Part shown: positions 34,045-43,009 of the stretch, piece by piece
Numbering within the stretch: the first letter of the stretch is position 1
Layout: every line of letters starts with the position of its first letter
Origin: Actinomycetota bacterium
GTDB lineage: Bacteria; Actinomycetota; Actinomycetes; Nanopelagicales; Nanopelagicaceae
DNA: 44,480 bases
Reading direction: 5' to 3'
NCBI GenBank assembly: GCA_009700025.1
Contig: WLMW01000005.1
Coordinates: 1-44,480 of the forward strand
Notes under the pieces: model-generated
Seen by the model: only the letters and a program-made list of their open reading frames with translations
Told to the model about the DNA's origin: nothing
Databases searched by the model: none
Position numbers and translations under genes: made by a program

Positions 34045-35055
34045 ATGGCAGTAGGAATTCTACTTGTTGGCGGTTTTGGTACGCGCCTTATGCCATTAAC
34101 AAAACATACGCCTAAACCAATGCTCACAGTTGCTGGCTTACCGGTTACTGAACATCAATTAGCAATGGCACGCAAAGCCGGAATTACAAAAGTTGTACTT
34201 GCAACATCCTACTTATCTGAGCTTTTCACTCCTTATTTCGGTAATGGTTCACGGTGGGGTATGGAGTTGCTCTATGCCGTTGAAGATCAACCACTAGGAA
34301 CAGGCGGCGCAATTGCAAATGCTGCTCAACTTCTTTCCAATAATGACGCATCAGTAGTTGTTTTTAATGGAGATGTTTTAAGTTCTCACGATTTATCAGA
34401 ACAAATTCGTCAACATGAAAGTCATGGAGCTGATCTCACATTGCATTTAACTTCTGTCGAAGATGCGCGTGCATATGGCTGCGTACCGACTGATAGCGAT
34501 GGAAGAGTCACAGCGTTCTTAGAGAAAATGGAAAATCCAGTCACCAACACAATTAATGCTGGGTGTTATGTGTTTAATCCGAAAGTCATTAAGGCTATTC
34601 CCTTGAAAACGGTTATTAGTCTTGAGCGCGAAACTTTCCCGACACTTATCAATAATCAAAGTAAAGTTTTTGGATTCTTAGACAACTCCTATTGGCTAGA
34701 TATCGGTACTCCTAATGCTTTATTGAAGGGTTCACGTGATTTAGTTACAGGCCTTGCTGATTCATCTGCACTTCAAATGGCAAATGTTGCACACCACGAT
34801 GAACAATCCTTGATAATGGAGACGGCCACAGTAGATGTCAGTGCAATCATCGATGGGGGGTCGTGCATTGGGGCTGGAGCGGTCATCGGATCAGGGGCAC
34901 ATATCTCTGGGTCGATCATTGATGCCGGGGCTGTTGTCGAAAAATCTGCAACTGTGTCTGATTCATTTATCGAAGCTAATGCAACAGTGCGTCAAAACGC
35001 ACATATATCGGCCTCTTTTGTCACGAATGACGAGATTCTCACAATTCCTGCTTGA
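34045..35055 (+). CDS. Sugar-1-phosphate nucleotidyltransferase with hexapeptide C-domain
   Basis: 336 residues. The N-terminal nucleotidyltransferase domain begins ILLVGGFGTRLMPLTKHTPK (the GGxGTRL signature), with FNGDVL (metal aspartate) near residue 110 and INAGCYVF later. A left-handed beta-helix of hexapeptide-like repeats follows (about 255-330). It makes NDP-sugars: GDP-mannose or dTDP/UDP-glucose. The relative in M. tuberculosis near whiB2 (Rv3264c, ManB/ManC-like) favours GDP-mannose, which would fit with the phosphomannomutase at 40286-41644. The start is 3 bases after the dapC stop. Confidence 0.87.
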   Translation: MAVGILLVGGFGTRLMPLTKHTPKPMLTVAGLPVTEHQLAMARKAGITKVVLATSYLSELFTPYFGNGSRWGMELLYAVEDQPLGTGGAIANAAQLLSNNDASVVVFNGDVLSSHDLSEQIRQHESHGADLTLHLTSVEDARAYGCVPTDSDGRVTAFLEKMENPVTNTINAGCYVFNPKVIKAIPLKTVISLERETFPTLINNQSKVFGFLDNSYWLDIGTPNALLKGSRDLVTGLADSSALQMANVAHHDEQSLIMETATVDVSAIIDGGSCIGAGAVIGSGAHISGSIIDAGAVVEKSATVSDSFIEANATVRQNAHISASFVTNDEILTIPA

Positions 35056-35093
35056 ATTCCTGGTAATTAATGTCCGGTTGCCACTCATTTAAC

Positions 35094-35122
35094 TTGACAT
35101 ATTCGACTTACACGCGTGTAAT
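35094..35122 (+). promoter_or_regulatory. Consensus-like promoter of whiB
   Basis: TTGACA at 35094-35099, a 17-base spacer, and TGTAAT at 35117-35122. This is the best -35/-10 pair in the window. Transcription would start near 35129, giving a leader of about 55 bases with AAGGAG at 35171-35176. Confidence 0.7.
35108..35121. promoter_or_regulatory. Perfect 14-base palindrome in whiB promoter
   Basis: TTACACGCGTGTAA is its own reverse complement and covers the spacer and most of the -10 element. Its position is that of an operator at which a dimeric regulator would block polymerase. The regulator is unknown. Confidence 0.5.
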
Positions 35123-35183
35123 TCACTATTAAGAACGTCTTATCCAAGAGGGACGAGACACAAAGCTATTAAGGAGAATCGGT

Positions 35184-35483
35184 ATGCCGATCCGACCTGA
35201 AGCCACGAACTCCCCGACCCCCACGACTGGCCCAAAAATCACCCTTGCAAGCGGAGAAAACATTGAACTCTCATGGCAAGAGCGCTCTCTTTGTGCACAA
35301 ACTGACCCAGAGGCTTTCTTTCCAGAAAAGGGTGGATCTACTCGCGAAGCAAAGCGCGTCTGCCTCTCCTGCGAAGTTCGTTCAGAGTGCTTGGAATACG
35401 CGCTCGCACATGACGAGCGATTTGGAATTTGGGGCGGCCTATCCGAGCGCGAACGCCGTCGCTTAAAGCGTCGCACTGCGTAA
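35184..35483 (+). CDS. whiB: WhiB-family iron-sulfur transcription factor
   Basis: 99 residues with four cluster cysteines at 37, 60, 63 and 69 (C-x22-C-x2-C-x5-C), the GIWGG turn at 81-85, and the basic ERERRRLKRR C-terminal tail for DNA contact. The ATG has AAGGAG seven bases upstream. WhiB proteins bind a 4Fe-4S cluster and the primary sigma factor region 4. Neighbourhood (mannose nucleotidyltransferase upstream, manB, sahH and mtrA downstream) matches whiB2/whmD of mycobacteria and whiB of Streptomyces, which are needed for septation and cell division. Confidence 0.93.
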   Translation: MPIRPEATNSPTPTTGPKITLASGENIELSWQERSLCAQTDPEAFFPEKGGSTREAKRVCLSCEVRSECLEYALAHDERFGIWGGLSERERRRLKRRTA

Positions 35484-35510
35484 GTTCGCAGCCTTTCAAA
35501 GGTTAGGTCT

Positions 35511-38500
35511 ATGGCTGCACAAGCGGCATTAGATGGTCATCGCATTATCGCGATTCTCGTTACTCATGATGGGCAAACTTGGCTACCCGAAACTGTTGCT
35601 GCGCTCACTTCTCAAACTAGGCCCATAGATGACATTGTTGCAGTTGACACAGGTTCTGAAGATTCAACTTTAAAATTATTGAAGTCTGCGCGCGTGCGAA
35701 CGTTGAGCACGGATCGCGAATGTGGTTTTGGTGAAGCGGTCGCACTCGGCATTAACTCAATTGATCGTGGTCCGGTAGAAAAAACTGAATGGCTCTGGTT
35801 AATTCATGATGACAGCGCGCCAGCCCCTACCGCACTTGAATTTTTATTAGCATCAATTCAAGAGCGGCCACAAGTAGCAATGGTGGGGCCAAAGCTACTT
35901 GGTTGGCACAATCGCACACATATTCTTGAAGCAGGCATAAGCATTGCTGGTAATGGTGCGAGATGGACCGGGCTCGAACCATTTGAATATGATCAAGGAC
36001 AACATGATGGCGTCCATGATGTTCTCTCGGTAAGTACTGCAGGTGCATTAATTCGACGAGATATATTTGAAGAGATTGGGGGCTTTGACAAAAACTTAGC
36101 CTTATTTCGAGACGATGTAGATTTTGGTTGGCGAGCACGAGTTGCAGGACACTCGATTATTGCTGCGACTTCTGCCGTTGTTTATCATGCACAGGCATCT
36201 GCAAGTGAGCGTCGAAATATTGATGTCAAAGGTGCGTTCTTGCAACGACCACTCTTGCTTGATCGCCGCAATGCCGCTTACGTACTTCTTGCCAACTCAA
36301 GTTGGTGGTTACTTCCATGGCTTGCACTCCAGCTTCTTGGCTCAGCCATGCTACGAGCACTTGGCTACTTACTGGCAAAACTTCCAGGATATGCCAGCGA
36401 TGAACTACTTGCAGTTGCAACTCTGCTAATTAAGCCAGGCATCATTATTAAGGCACGTAGAGATCGTAAGTTGCATAGATTTGTTTCATCCCGCGTTGTG
36501 GCTCCATATATTCCTCCTAGGTGGTCACAATTGCGGCTGACATCTTCACGCATAATCGATGCGCTCCGTCGTCGATTCATCCCGGAAAGTAATGAAGCTT
36601 CAACGTCAATTCTAGATTCAAGTGAAGATGAAGATTTACTTGTGCCTTCGAGCGGAGTTCGTTGGTTCAATATTTTTCGAAAACCAGAAGTTAGTGCATT
36701 CATTCTTTTGGCTTTAGTCACCTTAATTTCATCGAGAATGCGCCTAGGATCATTAATTGGAGGAGCGCTTCCTGCATCTCCTGGTGGCGCGCGTGATTTG
36801 TGGCGAAGCTACTTTGAATCCTGGCATCAAGTAGGCATGGGGAGTTCGCAAGCCTCACCGCCTTGGGTCGCTGTTGTGGCAATCTTTGCTTCAATACTCT
36901 TTGGAAAAACTCCACTTCTTGTAACACTTTTTTTCTTGACTGCACCTGTTGCGATGATGGTGTCAATTCTTAAGCTGTTCAGAAAGCTCACTCATAATAA
37001 CTGGATTAGTGTCCCTGCTAGTTTTATTTATGCAATTTCTCCAGTCGCACTAGCGGCAGTCAATTCTGGTCGTTTGGCTACAGTTGTCGTTCTCATAATT
37101 GCACCCCAGCTCCCTATTCTCTTAAGTAACTGGAAGAGGATAGAACTCCATTCTTGGAGGCAGATATTTACTTTTACTTTAATTTTTGCAATTCTGTACG
37201 CATTTACATTAATAGCTTCAGTAATCTGTTTAGGGCTCGTAGTGGCTGCCGCATTTTTAGATTATCAGGATTACTTAACAAGTTTAAATAAATCTCTCTT
37301 TTTAGAGCGTTTGAAAAAACGACTAACACTTCTGGTTGTGCCATATATTCTCACTGCACCGTATTCATTTGAAGCACTCATTTCACCATCTAAATTCCTA
37401 GCTGAACCTGGCTTACAATTATCAGGTGGTGCGGGAGAGTTAGTTATCTTAGGAAATCCTGGAGGAGCAGGTTCACCACCTTGGTGGCTGGTTAGTCCCT
37501 TGCTCCTTATTCTGCTCATCGCTCTCTTTACTTCAAGTTCAGCTAAAGCCATTGCCCTATATGGCACTTACTTCCTGTCGGCTGCAGTTCTATTTTCAAC
37601 TTTTTCGATTGCAACTCACGGCGATTCAGCTCCCACAAGAGTCTGGGTAGGAACATTTTTAGTAGGGGCAACGATTGCCGCAAGTGCCGCCGGAGTAGTA
37701 ATCCTTGATCGAATTCGTGCAGTTTTAGTTTCAACAAATATTCACTTTCGGCATATCTTGGCCGCGCTTTTATTAAGTATTACGGCAGTGTATTCAATCG
37801 CAGCAGTCGGGTGGTCAATCACTGCAGGGGCAACTTCACCCGTACAAAGTAGTAGAGATACGGTAATGCCGGCATTCTTGAGTGCTGAGAAAGATACAAA
37901 AACGCTTGTACTTCGTGAAGTGGGCAGTGTTGATTCCAAGAGTATTCAATTCTATATTTCCCATGGAAAAGATATTGCGTTAGGTGAACCGGATATTGCA
38001 CCATCTCAGTTGAAAGAGATCTCATCTGCAGCCCAGGCGCTTATAGATGGCTCTGGAATATCTAGCAGTAAAGTCTTTGCTGACTTTGGAATAAAATATG
38101 TATTTGTGAAGTTACCTTTTGACTCAGATGTAATTCGCACAATTGATAGTTTCGGTGGCTTCACCCGAGCATCAGCAACATCTACAGGAATTGTCTGGCG
38201 CGTTGCGGGGGTTACCGGACGCTTAGTACTTGTTGGCGCAGATGGTGTACGCACTCTTTTGGATACAGGAGAAATTGGTGCACGAACAAATGTAGAACAC
38301 CCTGGAAGAATTTTACTCACTGAAAGTTTTGATCGTTCTTGGCAAATTCTTGAAAATGGTTATCGCCTTGAGAGAGTTAAGAGCGAACAGAACCTTCCAG
38401 TTTTTATTGCAACAGAGGCGGGGGAGATTTCTCTCCTGCACGATGGCACGATTCGAAGGGCGTGGCTTTCATTTGAAATCATCACCTGGATACTTGTGAT

Positions 38501-38561
38501 TATATTTGCGACACCCGCTGGACGTAGAAAACGTGAAATCTCTGAGGCGGAGTTGGCATGA
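35511..38561 (+). CDS. Giant membrane glycosyltransferase (GT2 + multi-TM)
   Basis: A 1016-residue protein. The N-terminal GT2 domain (about 1-260) has IAILVTHDGQTWLPETV, WLIHDDSAP (the DXD-like motif) and GGFDKNLALFRDDVDFGWRA. A long part with about 12-14 hydrophobic helices follows (about 260-760). The C-terminal region (about 780-980) is probably outside the membrane, ending in a last helix and a basic tail. Such proteins follow whiB2 in actinobacteria and are presumed to modify cell envelope glycans; substrate unknown. AAAGG lies eight bases before the ATG. It overlaps the DUF5719 gene by 4 bases. Confidence 0.87.
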   Translation: MAAQAALDGHRIIAILVTHDGQTWLPETVAALTSQTRPIDDIVAVDTGSEDSTLKLLKSARVRTLSTDRECGFGEAVALGINSIDRGPVEKTEWLWLIHDDSAPAPTALEFLLASIQERPQVAMVGPKLLGWHNRTHILEAGISIAGNGARWTGLEPFEYDQGQHDGVHDVLSVSTAGALIRRDIFEEIGGFDKNLALFRDDVDFGWRARVAGHSIIAATSAVVYHAQASASERRNIDVKGAFLQRPLLLDRRNAAYVLLANSSWWLLPWLALQLLGSAMLRALGYLLAKLPGYASDELLAVATLLIKPGIIIKARRDRKLHRFVSSRVVAPYIPPRWSQLRLTSSRIIDALRRRFIPESNEASTSILDSSEDEDLLVPSSGVRWFNIFRKPEVSAFILLALVTLISSRMRLGSLIGGALPASPGGARDLWRSYFESWHQVGMGSSQASPPWVAVVAIFASILFGKTPLLVTLFFLTAPVAMMVSILKLFRKLTHNNWISVPASFIYAISPVALAAVNSGRLATVVVLIIAPQLPILLSNWKRIELHSWRQIFTFTLIFAILYAFTLIASVICLGLVVAAAFLDYQDYLTSLNKSLFLERLKKRLTLLVVPYILTAPYSFEALISPSKFLAEPGLQLSGGAGELVILGNPGGAGSPPWWLVSPLLLILLIALFTSSSAKAIALYGTYFLSAAVLFSTFSIATHGDSAPTRVWVGTFLVGATIAASAAGVVILDRIRAVLVSTNIHFRHILAALLLSITAVYSIAAVGWSITAGATSPVQSSRDTVMPAFLSAEKDTKTLVLREVGSVDSKSIQFYISHGKDIALGEPDIAPSQLKEISSAAQALIDGSGISSSKVFADFGIKYVFVKLPFDSDVIRTIDSFGGFTRASATSTGIVWRVAGVTGRLVLVGADGVRTLLDTGEIGARTNVEHPGRILLTESFDRSWQILENGYRLERVKSEQNLPVFIATEAGEISLLHDGTIRRAWLSFEIITWILVIIFATPAGRRKREISEAELA

Positions 38562-39862
38562 GACGGCAAATTTCAGCGCTCCTCACTCTTGTACTGGCTT
38601 TTATGGTGGCAACTTTCTTAAGTACTTCTACGCAGCAATCAGTTTTTTCAGAGAGCTATCCAGCAGTGGTGTGTCCTCCAACCCTGAAAGGTCTCTCTTC
38701 ACAAATCTCGGTTGCCTCCACCAAAACCCAGTTTCAGTGGCTTGAAAATCGAAGTACAAAGACAATCTCATTTAACACTCTTCGATATGCAGTCCCAAAA
38801 GATTCACTTGTAATCTCTGCACAAGGCGTGACTCCAGTGGTTTGGCAAAGCCGTTCGAGTAGTTGGGCAGGTGGGGCTATTTGTTCTGGGCCGATCACAT
38901 CACAGTGGTTTGTGGGTGGAAGTTCAGATATAACCACACGTGGTCGCTTGATAGTGATCAACAGCGGTTTGAGTGAAGCAATCGTTGATTTGCAGACGTA
39001 CTCGGAAAATGGAGCCCAACCGATTAAGTCATTAAATTTACCGGCCAAAAGCTATACAGCAGTTCCTTTAGATTCTTTAGCAACTGGTGATAAAGCATTG
39101 ACTGTTCATGTAATGGTGCGAGCGGGGCGTGTTAATGCTTTTATGATCGATGAATTGGGTACAGGGCTAAGAGCGTTGGGTGGTGACTTTGTTAATCCCA
39201 TCGCATCACCTGCAACTACATTAATAATCCCTGCGATACCTAATCAGTTACCCAAGAAGGGTCAAAAAGCTGCAGGATCACACACCCTACGAATTCTGGC
39301 ACCAGCAGACTCTGATGCAATATTTACTCTTGAACTTTTGTCGGCTGATGGAAAATTTATTCCGGTCGGTTTTAATTCTCGAAAAATTTTGGCGGGCGGT
39401 GTAACAGAGCTAATCATTAAGCCCAATTTATCTGCCAGCGCTTTTGCGGTTCGCATTAAATCAGATGAGCCAGTTGTTGCCGCAATATCTTCAAATGTGA
39501 CTATCAATGGTCGTAGAGATTTTCTATGGAGTACACCAGTTCCAAATCTTGGACCAATGACCATGGCCGTTACAGGTTTAGCCCCTCTTATAGCTTTCGG
39601 AGGGGATTCAATAGCAGTCAAGGCTGAGGTAACTTTAATCAACGGAAAGAAAATCCTCTCAACGATTAGCGGAAGCGATATAGCAACTTGGCGTGTGCCT
39701 AATGCAGCTCGCTCAATCACAATTATTACAACGAGCCCCAATACCTATGCTGGTGCATTAGTTGCATCAAGCAATGGGTATGGATATCTACCGATTGCAC
39801 CGGGGAGTGTCTTGGCGCGAGTTGAAGTTCCTCACTCAAATATAAAAGTCTTAAACCCCTGA
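38558..39862 (+). CDS. DUF5719 family secreted/anchored protein
   Basis: 434 residues starting with an N-terminal hydrophobic helix (about 5-25, MRRQISALLTLVLAFMVATF), likely a signal anchor or signal peptide. The remainder is beta-rich with immunoglobulin-like strands and no catalytic motif that I recognise; two cysteines occur at VVCPP and GAICSGP. Position after the WhiB-linked giant glycosyltransferase and before DUF3499 matches DUF5719 proteins of other actinobacteria. The ATG overlaps the glycosyltransferase stop (ATGA), suggesting that the two work together at the cell surface. Confidence 0.8.
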   Translation: MRRQISALLTLVLAFMVATFLSTSTQQSVFSESYPAVVCPPTLKGLSSQISVASTKTQFQWLENRSTKTISFNTLRYAVPKDSLVISAQGVTPVVWQSRSSSWAGGAICSGPITSQWFVGGSSDITTRGRLIVINSGLSEAIVDLQTYSENGAQPIKSLNLPAKSYTAVPLDSLATGDKALTVHVMVRAGRVNAFMIDELGTGLRALGGDFVNPIASPATTLIIPAIPNQLPKKGQKAAGSHTLRILAPADSDAIFTLELLSADGKFIPVGFNSRKILAGGVTELIIKPNLSASAFAVRIKSDEPVVAAISSNVTINGRRDFLWSTPVPNLGPMTMAVTGLAPLIAFGGDSIAVKAEVTLINGKKILSTISGSDIATWRVPNAARSITIITTSPNTYAGALVASSNGYGYLPIAPGSVLARVEVPHSNIKVLNP

Positions 39863-39891
39863 CAATCCCCAAAAAATCCTCAACTTCCCAC

Positions 39892-39897
39892 TAATCT
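39892..39897 (+). promoter_or_regulatory. -10 hexamer for DUF3499 gene (leaderless)
   Basis: TAATCT followed by seven bases and the ATG at 39905. Confidence 0.5.
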
Positions 39898-39904
39898 TGC
39901 GGGT

Positions 39905-40276
39905 ATGAGTTCGCAGACTAGGTTAGGGCGCAGTTGTTCACGCGCAGGTTGTCGGTCCATCGCGACAATGACCTTGACTTATATATACGCGGAGTCATTG
40001 GCTGTAGTTGGTCCACTTGCAACTTTTAGCGAACCTCATGCATATGACCTATGTGCAACTCATGGCGAACGCCTAAAGGTGCCACATGGTTGGAGTGTTA
40101 TCAAACAAGCACAGTCAGAACACGAGCTTGGTCCATCCGAAGATGATCTCATGGCGATCGCTGATGCCGTCCGTGAAGTTGCTGCAACTTCTGCAAGCAC
40201 CACGGCAGATTCGCAGTTTGAAAGTGCACAGTCTCAGATAGGCCGTAGAGGACACCTTCGTGCCGTTCCTTCGTAA
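39905..40276 (+). CDS. DUF3499 family protein, putative zinc-binding
   Basis: 123 residues. CSRAGC near residues 11-16 and CATH at 50-53 give a four-ligand set (Cys11, Cys16, Cys50, His53) expected to bind zinc. The conserved LTYIYAESLAVVGPLA strand lies between them. A low-complexity Ser/Ala/Thr tail follows. This is the DUF3499 family (Rv3258c in M. tuberculosis, from memory), found between whiB2 and manB; its function is unknown. It lies nine bases before manB and probably shares a transcript with it. Confidence 0.87.
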   Translation: MSSQTRLGRSCSRAGCRSIATMTLTYIYAESLAVVGPLATFSEPHAYDLCATHGERLKVPHGWSVIKQAQSEHELGPSEDDLMAIADAVREVAATSASTTADSQFESAQSQIGRRGHLRAVPS

Positions 40277-40285
40277 TCGTTTTGT

Positions 40286-41644
40286 ATGAATCAAGTGCCT
40301 AATATTTTTAAAGCCTACGATATTCGTGGACTTGTTGATTCGGAAATAACTCCCGACTTTACATTTGCAACGGGAGTGGCGTTTGCTAGCTTATTGCAGC
40401 AGGAACGTGAGCCAGCAACTGTCGTAGTGGGTCAAGATATGCGGGCTTCTTCGCAAGCACTAGCCGATGCCTTTTCTGCGGGTGTTACTTCAACTGGTTT
40501 TGATGTAATACGTATCGGTCTTGCATCGACAGACTTAATGTACTTTGCATCTGGAAAGTTAGGTCTACCGGGCGCAATGTTTACCGCAAGCCATAATCCG
40601 GCGGCGTATAACGGCATAAAGCTCTGTTATAGCAGTGCACGTCCGATCGGAAAAGAGTCTGGTCTTCAAGTGATTGAGAGCTTCGTACGTCAAGGTTCTC
40701 CGCTTGAAATTCGATCTATTGGAATTGAAACAGAGCGTGACATGCTTGGGGAGTATGTCGAACACTTACTAACGCTTGTAGATCTATCAGCGATTCGCCC
40801 GTTGACCATCGTCATTGATGCCGGAAATGGAATGGCTGGACATACAGCACCAGCTATCTTCTCTCGATTGAACTGCACAGTTATTCCTATGTACTTTGAA
40901 CTCGATGGTAATTTCCCGAATCATGAAGCTAATCCTATTGATCCAGCAAACCTTCGTGACTTACAGCGTGCGGTAAAAAAACATAAAGCTGATTTAGGTT
41001 TAGCATTTGATGGTGATGCTGATAGATGTTTTTTAGTAGATGAAAATGGCAACACAATAAATCCATCTGATCTCACGTCCTTAATTGCTCACCGCGAACT
41101 AATCAAATATCCAGGTTCAACTATTATTTATAATTTAATTTCATCGCGCGCAGTTTTGGAAGTCGTTCAAGAAAATGGCGGAACTGGTTTACGCTCTCGA
41201 GTCGGACACTCCTACATTAAAGCCATGATGGCTGAAAGCGGCGCGGTCTTTGGGGGAGAGCATTCAGGACATTTTTACTTTAAAGACTTTTGGCGCGCCG
41301 ACTCTGGAGCTTTAGCTGCCTTGCATGCAATTGCTGCTCTTGGTGAATCAAATAAAACGATGTCAAAAATACTTGCGCCGTATCAACGTTATGTTTCAAG
41401 TGGCGAGATTAATTCGTCTGTTGAGGATGCGGCTTCAGCGACAACACTTATCGAAGCGAAATTTTCGGCGCGTGCGGGGGTGGAAATTGACCACCTCGAT
41501 GGCCTCAGTGTCATTGGCGATTCTTGGTGGTTCAATGTGAGGCCTTCGAACACCGAGCCTTTGCTGCGCCTCAACGTTGAGGCTAAAACTGCCGCGGCGA
41601 TGAGCAAGTTGCGTGATGAGGTTCTCTCCCTCATCCAGTCCTAG
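40286..41644 (+). CDS. manB: Phosphomannomutase/phosphoglucomutase
   Basis: 452 residues of the alpha-D-phosphohexomutase family. Opening FKAYDIRGLVDSEI, phosphoserine loop FTASHNPAAYNGIK (Ser102), Mg-binding DGDADR (242-247), sugar-binding GEHSGH and C-terminal phosphate loop RPSNTEPLLRLN are all visible and the length is standard. It converts mannose 6-phosphate to mannose 1-phosphate (and often the glucose pair) for GDP-mannose. Location between DUF3499 and sahH matches Rv3257c (manB/pmmA). It differs in length and sequence from the mutase at the left edge. Confidence 0.94.
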   Translation: MNQVPNIFKAYDIRGLVDSEITPDFTFATGVAFASLLQQEREPATVVVGQDMRASSQALADAFSAGVTSTGFDVIRIGLASTDLMYFASGKLGLPGAMFTASHNPAAYNGIKLCYSSARPIGKESGLQVIESFVRQGSPLEIRSIGIETERDMLGEYVEHLLTLVDLSAIRPLTIVIDAGNGMAGHTAPAIFSRLNCTVIPMYFELDGNFPNHEANPIDPANLRDLQRAVKKHKADLGLAFDGDADRCFLVDENGNTINPSDLTSLIAHRELIKYPGSTIIYNLISSRAVLEVVQENGGTGLRSRVGHSYIKAMMAESGAVFGGEHSGHFYFKDFWRADSGALAALHAIAALGESNKTMSKILAPYQRYVSSGEINSSVEDAASATTLIEAKFSARAGVEIDHLDGLSVIGDSWWFNVRPSNTEPLLRLNVEAKTAAAMSKLRDEVLSLIQS

Positions 41645-41681
41645 TTCAGCGTCTCATTACTCGCTTTTCCTCATGGGGCAG

Positions 41682-41692
41682 TAACCTAGCCT
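41682..41692 (+). promoter_or_regulatory. Tandem -10-like hexamers upstream of ahcY
   Basis: TAACCT and TAGCCT overlap by one base about 30 bases before the start codon, in the 78-base gap after manB. The gene also has AAAGGAG at 41710-41716, so here the mRNA would carry a short leader. Confidence 0.4.
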
Positions 41693-41722
41693 CTTACAGC
41701 GTCGTCTCTAAAGGAGCTTTTT

Positions 41723-43009
41723 GTGAACTCACCGGTTACTTCCACTCTTCCCCGTCATGACATTGCAGATGCATCTCTTGCTGCGCAGGGCCGAAAGCGG
41801 ATTGAGTGGGCTGAGCGAAATATGCCTGTACTTGCCCAGATTCGTGAGCGTTTTGAAAAGTCACAACCCTTTGCAGGAGTCCGCATTGCTGCTTGCATGC
41901 ACGTGACAACTGAGACTGCAAACCTTATGCGTGTGTTGAAAGCTGGCGGCGCTGATATCGCGCTGTGTGCCTCAAATCCACTTTCAACTCAAGATGACAC
42001 TGCTGCAGCCCTTGTTCACGAATTTGGAATCTCTGTATTTGCGCGCAATGCGGTAGACCGCGATGGATATTACACACACATTAACGCAGCTCTTGACATT
42101 GCACCTCACCAAGTATTCGATGATGGTTGTGATCTTGTGAATACACTGCACACTACTCGTAGAGAATTGATTGCAAACATAGCTGGAGGCTGTGAAGAAA
42201 CAACTACGGGTGTAATCCGACTAAATCAGATGGCAAAAGATGGCGCGTTAGAATTTCCAATGATTGCTGTGAATGACACTGATACAAAACATATGTTTGA
42301 TAATCGCTACGGCACTGGTCAATCAACTCTTGATGCAGTTTTTCGCGCAACAAACTTCTTGCTTGCAGGTCGCATAGTTGTTGTTGCTGGCTTCGGGTAC
42401 TGCGGTAAAGGTGTTGCAGAACGTGCAAAAGGTATGGGCGCTGATGTAATCATTACTGAAATTGATCCAACTAAAGCGCTAGATGCAATGATGCAAGGTT
42501 TTCGCGTTATGCCCATGATTGATGCTGCAAAAGTTGGAGATGTATTTATTACTGTCACAGGTAATCGCGATGTCCTGCGCGATGAGCATTTTGCTGTAAT
42601 GAAGGATGGCGTGATTATGGCTAATTCAGGGCACTTTGACATAGAAATTGATGTGGCTTGGCTAGAACAAAATGCAAAAGTTAAGAATGCCAAGATGCGT
42701 CACCAGACTGATGAGTACGTACTTGCTGATGGACGACGCCTCCTACTTCTCGCTGAAGGTCGCTTAGTAAACCTTGGGGCTGCTGAAGGTCATCCAGCTT
42801 CGGTTATGGATATGTCTTTCTCAGATCAAGCTCTAACTGCTGAGTATTTAGTCAATGAAGCTAAGAATTTGAAGCCAGGTGTGCACGAAGTTCCAACTTA
42901 TATTGATAAAGAAGTTGCAAGCCTCAAACTCAAGAGCATGGGTGGGCATATTGATGTATTAACACCCGCGCAAGATATGTATTTGAACTCGTGGGAGCAC
43001 GGTAGCTAA
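41723..43009 (+). CDS. ahcY: Adenosylhomocysteinase
   Basis: 428 residues of S-adenosylhomocysteine hydrolase; start GTG with AAAGGAG six bases upstream. NAD-binding loop is VAGFGYCGKGVAERAKGMG. Substrate segments are CMHVTTETANLM near the start, GGCEETTTGV, MIAVNDTDTKHMFDN and the C-terminal SLKLKSMGGHID. It splits S-adenosylhomocysteine to adenosine and homocysteine, relieving methyltransferase inhibition. It lacks the roughly 40-residue insert of plant/mycobacterial enzymes, which is normal for the shorter type. The stop overlaps the mtrA start (TAATG). Confidence 0.94.
   Translation: MNSPVTSTLPRHDIADASLAAQGRKRIEWAERNMPVLAQIRERFEKSQPFAGVRIAACMHVTTETANLMRVLKAGGADIALCASNPLSTQDDTAAALVHEFGISVFARNAVDRDGYYTHINAALDIAPHQVFDDGCDLVNTLHTTRRELIANIAGGCEETTTGVIRLNQMAKDGALEFPMIAVNDTDTKHMFDNRYGTGQSTLDAVFRATNFLLAGRIVVVAGFGYCGKGVAERAKGMGADVIITEIDPTKALDAMMQGFRVMPMIDAAKVGDVFITVTGNRDVLRDEHFAVMKDGVIMANSGHFDIEIDVAWLEQNAKVKNAKMRHQTDEYVLADGRRLLLLAEGRLVNLGAAEGHPASVMDMSFSDQALTAEYLVNEAKNLKPGVHEVPTYIDKEVASLKLKSMGGHIDVLTPAQDMYLNSWEHGS

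Noticed and set aside
41645-41722. SAH riboswitch before ahcY
   Set aside because: The 78-base gap shows no paired stems resembling the known SAH aptamer and already contains -10-like elements and a ribosome-binding site.
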